Assembly (NCBI GenBank): GCA_033032175.1
Contig: CM065329.1
Coordinates: 11,228,985-11,292,984, forward strand
DNA length: 64,000 nt
Direction: 5' to 3'
Source: Saturnia japonica
Taxonomy: Eukaryota > Arthropoda > Insecta > Lepidoptera > Saturniidae
Under the pieces are notes generated by a model, which saw nothing but the letters and a program-made list of their open reading frames with translations, was not told where the DNA came from and did not search any database. Positions within the stretch are counted from its first letter, which is position 1; the number at the start of each line of letters is the position of its first letter. A program made the translations under genes and the position numbers. Below, piece after piece: positions 1-10,444 of the stretch.

Positions 1-426
1 AAAATTTATTGTATATTGAGAAGAGTTTATTGTGTCTTGAAGAATACAGCGAAATTTATTGTGGTATCTGTGTGTGTGTATCATTGCATCTTCACAAGTT
101 CAACCCGCTAGCGACCCAGTCCTCTCCGCTTCCGTGCTACGTCAGCGCCGCGCCTACCAGCAGGCACCTCACTGCGTGTGTACCTTAATGTTTCGCCCTC
201 TTCACGCTTAGTAGTTTCGGGTGTGAGTAGGGTCGGTCGCACGTAGTGAGAGGGGCTCGAACGCACTGGTTTCCAGACAGCTGGTTACCGTAGCGTGTTA
301 TCCGCCGTCGGTCATATACAGAGTACGAGGGAATCGTTTCCGTCGCGTTCGCGCCCTCGGTGCGCGGTCCCGCTCTGTATTGGTTGACGTAGCACATTCG
401 TAACGGGCAGACGCACGCCCATTTTA
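1..426 (+). mobile_element. BEL-I family LTR, right part (cut by window edge)
   Basis: The sequence matches the downstream half of the complete LTR at 7521-8592 and the solo LTR ending at 63598. It includes the segment with ctggttaccgtagcgtg and ends in the same CATTTTA at 420-426. What follows (ctctcaaac) is unlike the other copies, so 426 is the element border. No primer-binding site follows, so this is a solo LTR or a 3' LTR whose start lies left of the window. A short open frame on the minus strand (185-433) is a by-product of this GC-rich LTR and is not a gene. Confidence 0.85.
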
Positions 427-1605
427 CTCTCAAACGCGTGTATCAAACAATCTGGTTAAGACTTCGTCTTTAATACTTACTGCATAATAATACTTCAATG
501 ATAAACTCTCATAGATTTACTGAGACCGAAACATTACTCTGACACTTTTTTTCTGCACACACGATAGCACGGCTTGGTCTTAAAATTAAAAAATTGTGTC
601 GTATAAAATTTAGGTGGCAAAGTTGGTCTGAAGGGCAATTTGGTATTAAAAACTTATAAATTTTAATTGTATCCATGTACAATATTTTACTATACGCTTT
701 CACCAAAACATAATCGTAGTAAAATATTCACCATAAATATCTATGAATACATTTGAAACTTATTGAGTTTTTTAGAATTAATAATATTACTTGATGATAG
801 ATAGATGGCGCTTGGTCATAATTTTCTTCCATATTTAATACCTATTAACATTCAAATGTTTATCTAAAAGAATATTTTGTCAATATTGTTCCGTCTAATT
901 CCGCGATACAAAATGAAATTTTATATAAGCTTACTTCAGCTGGTTTAATACGACAATATCTTTAATGTCGTTTTTATTCACTGTAATGATATATTTTTAT
1001 TTACTAGCTAGAAACAAAATTGATAAAGCTTATAATCATTATGAATTTAATGGAATTCCCTGTAATAAGCTTGAGGTGCCATATATTGCAGTAAAATATT
1101 GAGTGCCGAGTGTACAAATCGCACTAAAGTTAGCGCAAGCCTTACCCAAGTTCAATTTTACCCCAATTTTCCCTAAATCTATCCTCTGAACATCACTATA
1201 TCCACGTGTTAAATTTAAATATATAAGTTATTTACTTAATAAATGATAAATAATTGAATGGTTAGTAGATAGAAATTTCGGACAATAATATTTTCTTGTT
1301 TCTTACGGTTTAGAGAGTGTTATTGCGTAGTCGGGTTTTAGTTTTTAAATTTATTTTATTATTTTAATTCTTTTGGGGTTTTGTTTTAGCGAGAAAGTGT
1401 GTGGTAATGGTCATCGGCTTAGCCAGGTTTTTAGTCAGGGGCTTGGGGTAGGCAAAGGACTATTTTAACCTCTGACCGGAGTGTTAAAATGTCAAATTGG
1501 AGATTTCAAAATTTGTGTCATTTGGCGCGCTTAGAGGCTCTGGTGGGAAGCAGGAAATGCAGAAAGAACAGCTTTCATCTCTTGCAATATTTACTTTCAT
1601 GTTTT
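427..1605. other. AT-rich intergenic DNA, no gene seen
   Basis: I see no coding exon, RNA gene or clear repeat border here. The sequence is AT-rich, with a moderately GC-richer patch near 1380-1560 that I cannot assign. The minus-strand open frame at 509-706 has no recognisable protein features. Confidence 0.5.
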
Positions 1606-1835
1606 ATGTTAGGTTACTATGTTATATTATTGTGTTTATGTGTTATGTACTAAGTGTCTTAATAGAATAGATTGGTATAGACAAAATTATAGAGAAATGT
1701 TAGCGACTACGCTACATTATAAGTTGCATGTTATGTATTAAGTTGTATATAAATGCTTATGTATTGTGTGTTACATATATGGAAATAGAACTATTAAAGA
1801 ATAGGTAAATGCATAGAATAAGTCAATAGAGTAAG
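1606..1835 (+). mobile_element. LTR-like repeat X, left piece (split by element Y)
   Basis: Positions 1606-1835 align with 51788-52013 (shared segments include gagaaatgttagcgactac and gtcaatagagtaag). At 1835 the match stops and resumes at 6944 with gtgtccaatgttatag, exactly continuing the second copy. The intervening 1836-6938 is therefore an insertion, flanked by the 5-bp duplication gtaag. The left border of X is uncertain because homology fades gradually. X has TG/CA-like ends and LTR-like length (about 0.8 kb), but its class is inferred. Confidence 0.65.
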
Positions 1836-2039
1836 TGTGCGGGTTATCAAGGGACCAGACGATAGCTCTGGTCTATACTACGGACTATTGATTCCGTGGT
1901 TTCCGCACTTTGAAAACTATTACTGGATTGCCGAGTAAAAATACGTCGATGACTATAAATTCAACTTTTATTGATCACTATTTACAATATTCACTTGATA
2001 CTATCTACTTGCTGACAATGTCTTTATCACTATTTATTT

Positions 2040-2301
2040 TCTTGCTGACTTCTTGAGAACGGATGCACTTGTCGCTATAGTTGTTTCTTGCCGACTTCTT
2101 GAGAATGACTGCACTTGTCGCTATGTTGTTTCTTGCCGACTTCTTGAGAATGACTGCACTTGTCGCTATGTTGTTTCTTGCCGACTTCTTGAGAATGACT
2201 GCACTTGTCGTTATATTGTTTCTTGCCGACTTCTTGAGAATGACTGCACTTGTCGCTATGTTGTTTCTTGCCGACTTCTTGAGAATGAATGCACTTGGTT
2301 C
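2040..2301 (+). repeat. 45-bp tandem repeat, about 5.8 units
   Basis: Units starting near 2040, 2086, 2131, 2176, 2221 and 2266 repeat the core tcttgccgacttcttgagaa, then a gcacttgtcgctat segment. The units are nearly identical, and the last one runs into the LINE target duplication. The other copy of Y (16282 onward) has about one unit, so the array expanded inside this LTR. Because 45 is a multiple of three, two overlapping reading frames stay open through the array. These are artefacts, not genes. Confidence 0.9.
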
Positions 2302-2843
2302 TTTTTTTTTTTTTTTTTGAACTGACTACACTGTTAGCCTTAGGGGCCCTATCCTAAAACAGAGCCGCTCCGGCTTTTACAGCTTCACCGGACTTGGGGG
2401 CGAGCGCTTAGGGCACTCAGCCGCGAAAGTTTGTGACGACCCGCACGAGGGTGCCAGAGTGGCCGAACCTCGGCTCGGGCGGTCGTCGCGAATGCGAAAA
2501 AGTCGCGATCTAACTAATTCCCTAATCTTATGAGAATTCGAGCTAACTAATATATACTCATATGCACGTTCCCCTCCTCCTGGAAGGAAGGAGTGGACCA
2601 TGCGTATGTGTATTTTATAATCGGAATGGTTTTTCTACACTAACTAGCGCAATAGTCTAACTAGCGCAAAAAAAGAAAAAAAAAGGTCCCTTACAGAACC
2701 TATGTACCTGTGTGGTGTGCACGTGTGTGTGTGTTCATACGTGTGTAATGTTGTGTGTGGGTAACTAAGTGTTGCACGTATAGTGTCACTTTGTATCGCG
2801 CGGGCGGCTGCCTGACCCAAGGGCTTCACACCGAGGAACGGAC

Positions 2844-5747
2844 CTAGGCTTGGGTTGCCGCTAGAGAGGGTGGACGTGACGGGTGTGCGGGAGCGAAGTT
2901 GACCGCCCGTCCTCTGCGGAGAGAACGGTGGTTACGCGGGCGTGGGCGGTGGCACGCTCTGTTTGAAGAGACGGTGTCGGCGTAGAACGCGTTAGCTTTT
3001 TCGGTTTGGTTGGGCGGGTCAGTGAATATATTACGAGGCCGGCGTTTTCTCCGGCAGGCGTTGGGGTCGGGAACATAAGAAGCTGCCGCTTTTATTAAGG
3101 GATTCGCGTGGTTCGACGCGGTGTCGAAATACGAGCGAGAAAGGTGTTTGGCATATGCATGTATCGAGGGAAGGTCCATATCTCTATGGAGATCCTCCAT
3201 ACGAACAAACCAGGGGGCATCGGTAAGGCGGTGAAGAAACTTGTTCTGGATGGCTTGTAAGCGTTCCCAGTTATACCTTGACATATGTGCGAACGCAACG
3301 CAGCTATATGTCATGATCGGACGGATACACATCTTGTAGAGCGTAAGCTTGTGTCTCGTGGACATTTTGCTTGCAGCACATAACAGAGGATGCAGTCGGG
3401 CGAGGGTCCAGGAGGCCCTTTTCCTAACCAGATTGATGTGGCGTATAAAGGAGAGTCTACTGTCTAGGGTTACACCTAGATATTTGGTCGCCTTTTCCCA
3501 GGGGATCGGATTACCGAAGAGTTCAAGGGGATTGTCCTTGAGTTTTTGCGGTATCTGTGTGGCGGTTTGGTCGAAGAGCACCGCTGCGCTCTTCGTGGGG
3601 TTTATGGCTATTCGCCAGTCGTTAAACCACTTCCCGAGAGTGGTCACGGCTCTTTGGATTCTACATTTGAGGTTTCTCGTTTGCCTTTGAGAGGAGTATA
3701 TGACTGTATCGTCAGCGTATAGGCCTACTTCAACTTTCTCTTGAAGTTTTGGTAGGTCACTGACGTACAGATTGAAGAGGCTAGGTGCCAGGATGGAATC
3801 TTGGGGGACGCCTGAGCGTATGGGATGGGGTGTGGATAGTTCACCTTCCACTCTGTAGCGAAAGGTGCGGTCTTTGAGGTAGTCGCGGATGATTTTAACT
3901 AATCTATCGGGGACTTCGCGGGAGTACAGCTTGTAGACTAATCCTTCGTGCCAGACCTTATCAAAGGCCTTGGCTACGTCGAAGAAGACTGCCAGTGTGC
4001 GACGGGGTATAGATAACTCGGAAAAGTTAAACAAAATGTGCTCCGTGAGGCGGTGCACTTGATGAGTGCAAGAATGTCTAGCACGAAAACCGAATTGCTC
4101 AGGCGGGTAGAGGTTTTTCTCCTCTATTACGGATTTGAGACGGTTCAGAAGGATCCGCTCATAGATTTTCCTAGGGTATTTAGGAGACTTATAGGGCGGT
4201 AGCTATCGGGAAGCGACGTGCTCTTGCCGGGCTTGTGAATACCTATGACAATGGCCGTTTTCCAGACGGCTGGAAAATGGCAGTTGGCTATGGCTACATT
4301 GAATATGCAGACCAATAGAGCTATGAGGTGATCGGGAAGAAGTTTGAGTACTTCGTTCCTGATACCGTCGGGACCTGGTGACTTTCTGAGCTTAAGGCTT
4401 TTGAAAATGGCAGAGATTTCCTCAGAAGTGACTGGGGACAGGGATTCTGATGCCGGGAGCATATTCAGCTCCTCCACGCGGGCTTCGATGTCTCTGACTC
4501 GGTCGGTGTTCTTGACGCTGTTCGGGGAGCACTGGCTCTCCAAACAAGCGGCAAGGCACTCCGCCTTGTCGATGGTATCGAACGCGGGTGTAGTGCCGGG
4601 ACCCCTTTCGAGGGGGGGCATACGAGGGTGGGGTTCTATGTTAAGAGCGTGGGCTACTTTCCAGTAAGTCAGGTGTGACGGCCTTAGCCCTTCGACTAAG
4701 GTGTCCCATCTGTGACTTTTGAGCTCGGCTATACGGGCTTTAACCGCTCTCTGAAGTGCGCGTAATCGTGCGCGGTTTGCATCGGTCGGATAAGAGTCAT
4801 GCGCACGAGTCGCAGCGTTCTTCTCCGTCATCAACGCTCGCACGTCGGCAGGGAGTACAAAGCGGCGATCGTTCGCCGCTTCGACCTCTCTCGAGGCCTC
4901 TCCGATGCCGACTGGGAGGTGGTCAACTAGGGAGTCGATCGCGAGATCTACGTGCGCAACTGACTCTTACACGTCCGGGACCCTAACCAGACTGGGCGAG
5001 GACTGCCTATCCGCGAGGTAGTGTTTTAATTTTGCATAGTCAACCGTTGTGACTGTAGGAGGGCTGGAGTCATCTAATTGTCCTAGCTGTAGGATGACCG
5101 GGCGATGGTCGGAGTTGAGTTCGTGTACGACCCGAATGAGTCGTACCTGAAGCGCGATATTTTTCAGGAGGGCTATGTCAAGCACTGTCGATGTACAGTG
5201 ATCTTGAAAGTGGGTGGGAGTGGGAGGCGCTATGACGTCAAAGTTTAACTCGTCCGACAACCCTTCGAGAATAACCCCATTGCTGGTGTCTCTCCAATTG
5301 TTGAAGGACGTGTGTCCACTGTTGAGGTCACCTGCGATAATGACCGATGTGCCGAGCGAGAGTAGCTTCTCTAGGTCAGACCTGAGAGGTACTTTCGTCG
5401 GTGAGAGGTACGCGGATACGATCGTTATGGACGGATGATCGGTCATTCCTAGTCTACACACGGATACTTCCATATTGGTAAGTATCGGAGGATCTATCGG
5501 CATGCAATACAACGAGCGCTTGTAGTAAATGAGAGTGCCGCCCCCTCGGCCGTCGCGGATCATTTCTAACGATGTTATAGTTTGCGATACTCGGATTGCG
5601 TTTACCACGCTTTAAGAGCGTTTCCTGTACTAAGAGAACGTCTATTTGGTGATCTTTAAGATAAGTCGCAACGAGATCACGCTGCGGATATAAGTTCCGC
5701 GCATTAAAAAAGGAGATGTTTAAACCTCTCGGCTTGAGTTTAGTCAT
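2844..5747 (-). pseudogene. LINE ORF2 (endonuclease-reverse transcriptase), broken
   Basis: Compared with the intact 967-codon ORF2 at 59652-62555, this copy has a frameshift near 5550 in the endonuclease domain. It also has a leucine codon changed to a stop at about 4968 (TTA to TAA) and a one-base deletion near 4166, just after RT motif YRPISLLNTLGK. In the RT core, GVPQGSILAPS reads GVPQDSILAPS. The YADD box (GLYADDTVIYS) and the endonuclease SDHRPVIL motif are still visible. The start ATG at 5747 overlaps the ORF1 stop. It encodes apurinic-type endonuclease plus reverse transcriptase in the family, but this copy cannot make the full protein. Confidence 0.9.
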
Positions 5748-6591
5748 TGAGAGGCCTGAGGTTGGCGGCTTCGCGATCGAGACGCTGTAACGTCTCTACG
5801 AGCCGGGGAAAGGCAGCTATGGTTTCGACGAAACCGTACTGCTCCATATGGGCCTTGTATGCGAGGATTTCGCGTATCTCATGCTCACGAATGAGCGATA
5901 ACATGAGGTCATCCATTGTGGTGGCGCGGGACGCTGGAGCGCGGGCTGCTGGAGCGCGGGGCGCTGGAGCGCAGGGCGCTGGAGCGCGGGGCGCTGGAGC
6001 GTGGGGCGCGGGGATGTCCATAGCCATGAGGGGCTGCGGTTTGAGGGCCCATGCGTTCTGAGTCGAACACATGGGTTTGGGCTGCACCTGGGGTGCGGGG
6101 GGGCCTACATTCGCCTGAGTGCGGCGGGGGGCAAGGAGGGACGGAAAGACCTCTGGATTGAGCAGAGTTTGCTGCGCCCGGGACCCTGAGGCGGGGGGTG
6201 CCCGCTGAGGGGCTGCCTGCATAGGGCGGCGGGGGTGCGTGGTGTGCGGGGCCTTGGGGCATCCGCGATAGTTCGCAGGATGTCCCTCCTCCCTGCATAG
6301 TACGCAGCTCGGGGGGGGGTTAGAGTCACGCTGACGCGTGCACTCCCTGGTTGGGTGGTCTTCGAGGCACTTAACGCACCTCGGACGAAGGAAGCAGTTG
6401 CGGGCGGAGTGTCCGTACAACTGGCAGTTGTGGCATTGGGAGGGCTTCGAATTTTTGTATGGAGGCTCTACGGTTATTCCGGAGAGCTCGCATACAACTT
6501 CTAGATTAAAGATTTTTTTGCCCTCAGGCGTTTTATCTAAGATTAAAACGAGCATTGGAAGGGCTCGTTTCTCTTTATTATACATCCGATC
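5740..6591 (-). pseudogene. LINE ORF1 (gag-like zinc-knuckle protein), 5'-truncated
   Basis: The LINE part of the frame begins at DRMYNKEKR and continues to a stop at 5740-5742. Visible features are a PRE_C2HC-like stretch (KIFNLEVVCELSGI) and three CCHC-type knuckles (CHNCQLYGHSARNC, CVKCLEDHPTREC, CVLCREEGHPANYRGC). A proline/alanine linker and a C-terminal VETIAAFPRLVETLQRL segment follow. In Jockey elements this protein coats the RNA and directs it to target sites. The open frame continues upstream to an ATG at 6702, but that part lies in LTR element Y and is not original ORF1. Confidence 0.8.
5928..6012 (-). repeat. 15-bp coding microrepeat in LINE ORF1
   Basis: About five units of a 15-bp repeat (plus-strand core gcgctggagcgcggg) encode Ala-Pro-rich pentapeptides (APAPR-like) in ORF1. 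The array and neighbouring linker are missing from the other LINE copy, which has a deletion over this segment. Confidence 0.8.
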
Positions 6592-6615
6592 TGCACTTGG
6601 TACCGCGGAGCGCGG

Positions 6616-6623
6616 CCTTTTAT
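6616..6623 (-). promoter_or_regulatory. TATA-like box of LTR-like element Y (copy 1)
   Basis: ATAAAAGG on the minus strand, conserved at the same place in Y copy 2 (16051-16058) and with the same spacing context in the BEL-I family LTR (8084-8091). The LINE starts 32 bases downstream, where transcription from the box should begin. Promoter function is inferred from position and conservation. Confidence 0.55.
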
Positions 6624-6938
6624 GGCGCTCGACGGGGCGGCTAAGCGGGTCTTGTTGGAGGGGCGACAGTGCGGCGTGAGTACGAAGTCCCCTCCATGGC
6701 AAAATGTGTTTCTTATTATCTATATCTCTATTGGTTATACAAAACTATATTCATGTGTTGAAACTTAAAGGTTTTCTAATAATTTAACAATAACTTAAAA
6801 ACAATACATATTAAAGGCTATAAATATGATATAAACTAAACATATAGTGCGTCTCGCTCGCACTTGTGACGCGATCTTGCTCTTGTGGCAGGCCACGCCT
6901 ACTGCAGCGTTTGCGCTGTTTTCCTGCTATCCTGCACA

Positions 6939-7515
6939 GTAAGAGTGTCCAATGTTATAGAAACTTTACGAACAGAAAGCGGTGATGCCGCCCGTAAATT
7001 GCATTGTTTTTGGCTTATGTACGGAATATGTACTTGACGTACATATATAATATGTGAATGCTTAATAGATAGGTAATACGACAAGGAATATTTTGATATA
7101 TAACATGTATACACAATGTACATAAAGAAAGAAATATAGAGAGATTAACAGGGCGACCAAAGTAAAAACTAAAATTAAAATACGAATTTAAGCGGGGCTC
7201 TCCTTACGGTCACTCTCCGAACTACTTAAGCTCAAAGAGGCGCCGTATGGGGCACGGCGCAATTCAACGAGTACAAGTAACTACAAGCAACAACAAGAAG
7301 AAAGCTTTGGTCGTCCTGCGAGCAGTATATTGAAGAGTTCGAGTTTTATTGAAGACCCGGCACCTCAAGCGGTCGTGCATTATTGTACCTCCCGGACCCC
7401 CTCACTACCATCGCGTCCCACTGGCATCCGTACGGCGTCTACGACACGGGCATCCGGCGCAACAAAACGCCCGTCCAAACCGGTGAAACGTCACACACCC
7501 AACACGTACCCAACA
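6939..7515 (+). mobile_element. LTR-like repeat X, right piece
   Basis: Continues the X repeat after the element Y insertion and aligns with 52014-52562. Shared landmarks include tggcttatgtacggaatat, the gttcaacgagtacaag-like stretch near 7265, and the GC-rich segment with gcgcaacaaaacgcccgtcc. Both copies end at gtacccaaca. BEL-I begins 5 bases later. Open frames in this piece are not supported as genes. Confidence 0.65.
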
Positions 7516-7520
7516 CTAAG

Positions 7521-8592
7521 TGTTAGCGACGCATAGGCCTAAGCGTGATGATACAAAATAGTAATTGTAAATATAAGTTGTAGGGATTAATAATTGTATG
7601 AACAATCACTAATCAAATATTTTGAATGTAATATTATATAATACTATAACGTGTATGTATATAAAAATGGTAAATAAGTTATAAAAATGTTTACAATGTC
7701 ATAGAAATAGTCGCTTAATGTATGTAATGTTTTATGTTGTATATATGTTTTTATAATGTTTATAAGGTCGAAAAGTGTATAAATAACCTGTTTGAAGCCG
7801 TTTTAAGGTTGTAATGTTTAACGCTCTGTATTTACAATGTTTATCAACCTATAATGTTGCAATTAGTGTTTTTATATAGGTATTTATGTCCGCAATGACA
7901 TAAAACAGTTTTTATAGTAATTGAATTATTGTATTTAGAAATATTAGCTATTTATTAGGTATTGCATACAAATAATAATAATAACATAGATAGGGATAGC
8001 AATAGTGAAGCCGCGACGCGTCACCTAATGCGAGAGCAGTACAGAGAGAGACGCCATCGTCCGTCTCGCTCTCCGTCAGCAAGATAAAAGGCGAGCTACC
8101 GGGGCCTACCGGCACACATAGGTGCCACAAGCTGAAGACTCAAGACTCAAGAAACAAGACTGGAAGAAACAGTACCCAGAAGATAGCACTAAGAAATTGT
8201 ATTGTGTCTTGAAGAATACAGCGAAATTTATTGTGGTATCTGTGTGTCAATGCATCTTCACAAGTGTTCAACCCGCCAGCGACCCAGTCCTCTCCGCTCC
8301 GTGCTACGTCAGCGCCGCGCCTACCAGCAGGCACCTCACTGCGTGTGTGTACCTTAATGTTTCGCCCTCTTCACGCTTAGTAGCTTCGGGTGTGAGCAGG
8401 GTCGGTAGCACGTAGTGAGAGAGGCTTGCACGCATGGTTTCCAGACAGCTGGTTACCGTAGCGTGTTATCCGCCGTCGGTCATACAGAGTACGAGTGAAT
8501 CGTTTCCGTCGCGGTCGCGCCCTCGGTGCGCGGTCCCGCTCTGTATTGGTTGACGTAGCACATTTGTAACGGGCAGACGCACGCTCATTTTA
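7521..8592 (+). repeat. 5' LTR of BEL-I (complete)
   Basis: 1,072 bp, from TGTTAGCGACGC to CGCTCATTTTA. Its upstream part matches 58687-59363 and its downstream part matches 63107-63598 and 1-426. The ends do not follow the usual TG...CA rule on the right (they end TTTA), but the border is fixed by three independent junctions: the primer site here, the duplication ctaag at 14252 and the duplication gtagt at 63599. An ATAAAAGG box lies at 8084-8091. Confidence 0.9.
8084..8091 (+). promoter_or_regulatory. TATA-like box in BEL-I LTR
   Basis: ATAAAAGG precedes ggggcctaccggca, which ends 31 bases after the box starts. In the solo LTR at 58687 a LINE is inserted at exactly that point. Transcription start near 8110-8115 is inferred from standard TATA spacing, not shown. 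Confidence 0.55.
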
Positions 8593-8596
8593 GTTT

Positions 8597-8614
8597 TGGT
8601 CCTTCGAGCCGGAT
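8597..8614 (+). other. Primer-binding site, tRNA-Tyr
   Basis: The 18 bases tggtccttcgagccggat start four bases after the LTR end. They are complementary to the 3' end of eukaryotic tRNA-Tyr (ATCCGGCTCGAAGGA plus CCA). This primes minus-strand DNA synthesis in the family and confirms the LTR border and the element's plus orientation. Confidence 0.85.
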
Positions 8615-8635
8615 TGGGTCCAGTGAATAGTGAAA

Positions 8636-10444
8636 ATGCCTACAGTACGTTCGCCTACGTCAAGTCGCAAGAGCGACAGTGAAGAAACCACGACCACAGA
8701 TTGGTCGTTGAACACGCCGACAGAAACAAGTTCGGCTACCGCTACGTCCGCCACCACCAAAAAGACAGTACCTTCGACTTCGTCGATCCGCATACGCGCT
8801 GCGACCGCCGCCGCCGCATCACAAGACACGTTGAGAATACCAGCACCTAGGAACATTGGAGGGAGCGAAGAAGCCTCACCGTGCGTTCCTATAGTGCCCA
8901 CAGCGAAGGCAACAAGGGATATTGGAGGGAAAACGGCCCCACCGTGCGTTCTTGCGGCACAGCGCGCCAGGTCAGTAAAGTCAAGGTCAGTAAGATCTTC
9001 AAAGTCGCGTATGGCGGAACTAGAGGCGAAGAAAAAGCTAGAAATAGCCAAGTCAGCCGCCGCGCAGGCCGAGATTGAGCTGGAGATAGTCCAGTGTCAA
9101 TTTGAAGAGGAGATCGATGACGAAGAAATCGAACGCGAAGAGCAATCCACACAAGTGGAACAGTGGATAGACCACAGTGCAACCATTATGGAAAAACAGG
9201 AGTGTGAAAAAACACAAGAATCATATTTCAAGGTAAGTGACATCGAGAAAATTGCCGATAAAATGGTCACCGCTCTTCAAGCCTCAACATGAGCCGTCGT
9301 CCCAGCCACACCGTCGAAGTATGCCGATCTGCCTAGCTTCAATGGAGCATCTGAAGACTGGTTACCGTTCCTGAGAACATATCGGGATTCTGTCGCACAA
9401 TTCAGCGACACACAGAATATGGCTCGTTTGAGGCACTCCATACACGGCACTGCGAAAGAGAGTGTTCGACAGATGTTGTTCACCGCCTATGACCCGGAAT
9501 AAGTCATCGCAACATTGGAGAGGAGGTACGGGAATCCAGAACGTCTCGTTCTGGCCGAATTAGCCACCATAGAGAAGTTACCTCACATAGGGGAATTTTG
9601 TGACGAGATATGCGCGTTCGCCAGTCGAGTTAGCAACGCCGTCGCTACAATAAGCGCCCTACGGAAGCCGGAGTATCTCTGCTCACCGTAGGTAAGTCGA
9701 GACATTGGTCAAAAATTATCACCATCGTTACGGCTCAGATGGTTCGATTATGTCAAGGCGCACACAGAAGGTCCAGTGCTAGTGAACCTGAGAAAGTTCT
9801 TAGAAAACGAAGCTGACCTGTGAGCAACGTTCGCGCCAGTGGAAGCGCCTACAAAACGGTTCAACCAGCGTGTGCACACCACGCGAATCGAAGAGAACAG
9901 AGTGAAAGAAAACATTTCCAATATCAAAAAGTATTGTGTAAATTGTGAAAATCGCGATCACTGGATAACTGAGTGTAAACAGCTTCGAGAAGCAACCACC
10001 GAAGACAGATGGGTGATTGTGAAAAACAAGAAACTGTGTTTTATGTGTTTACGTCAAAAACACTCGAAAAATAATTGCAAGGAGCCGTCTTGCCGTAAGT
10101 GTGGACGGCAACATCATATAATGTTGCACGCGATTTCGAGTCGTCACGCGGCACAAGCGCAGCCAGAGAAACCCGCACCGCGACCGCAACCACAGACACA
10201 ACAAGGCGAAAATGAAGAGGCCACTATTAAAACTGTGTACGCCGCCGCGGACGGGAAAGAGGTCTACCTAAAAATGATACCGGTAGATGTGTTCGGACCG
10301 ACCTGCTCCGCCCGTGTGCTCGCGCTACTTGATGAGGGGTCAACCGTGTCACTACTGGACAACGCCGTGTCTCAAGAGATCGGAGTCTCGGGCAAAGAAG
10401 ACCTGCTCATCCTCGAAACCGTCGGAGGGAAGCTCATCGAGTGA
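8636..10444 (+). pseudogene. BEL-I gag, zinc knuckles and protease region, broken
   Basis: The first ATG in frame is at 8636 (an upstream GTG is not a plausible eukaryotic start). The frame has a Ser/Thr/Arg-rich start, a charged coiled-coil-like stretch (MAELEAKKKLEIAKS), then the DUF1759 capsid-like segment (KYADLPSFNGASEDWLPFL). CCHC knuckles (CVNCENRDHWITEC; CFMCLRQKHSKNNC) and a retropepsin-like LLDEGSTVSLLD box follow. Stops at 9290-9292, about 9500, about 9690, about 9822 and 10442 interrupt it, yet all pieces lie in one reading frame. Point mutations rather than indels dominate. Confidence 0.85.

Larger units (their letters stand above)
2300..6591 (-). mobile_element. Jockey-type LINE, copy 1, 5'-truncated and mutated
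   Basis: A non-LTR retrotransposon on the minus strand that ends in a 17-base poly(A) (seen as T at 2302-2318) and is flanked by a 10-bp target duplication tgcacttggt at 2290-2299 and 6592-6601. It is truncated inside ORF1. It carries ORF1 zinc knuckles, an endonuclease and a reverse transcriptase, and a 3' UTR of about 540 bp shared with the copy at 59364-63094. Several breaks in ORF2 make it non-autonomous. The Jockey assignment rests on the PRE_C2HC-type ORF1 and on an RT with no RNase H domain after it. Confidence 0.9.
1836..6938 (-). mobile_element. LTR-like element Y, copy 1, carrying a Jockey-type LINE
   Basis: On the minus strand the element begins TGTGCAGGATAG (at 6938) and ends CCCGCACA (at 1836), with a perfect 5-bp target duplication gtaag at 1831-1835 and 6939-6943. 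The second copy at 15723-16481 has the same ends with its own duplication ggaag. The two share an ATAAAAGG box and the terminal 200 bases on each side, so Y is most likely a solo LTR of an LTR retrotransposon. Its length here comes from a LINE (2300-6591) and an expanded 45-bp tandem repeat near its end. Class beyond 'LTR-like' is inferred. Confidence 0.75.

Noticed and set aside
2053..2325. Two long open frames with a repeated Cys-Arg-Leu-Leu or Phe-Leu-Arg-Met peptide
   Set aside because: They exist only because the 45-bp tandem array is a multiple of three. They run into poly(T) and resemble no protein.
6592..6702. An N-terminal extension of LINE ORF1 (MPWRGLRTHAAL...)
   Set aside because: It lies outside the LINE target duplication, in LTR element Y. 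The join is an accident of insertion, and an LTR transcript would start downstream of it.
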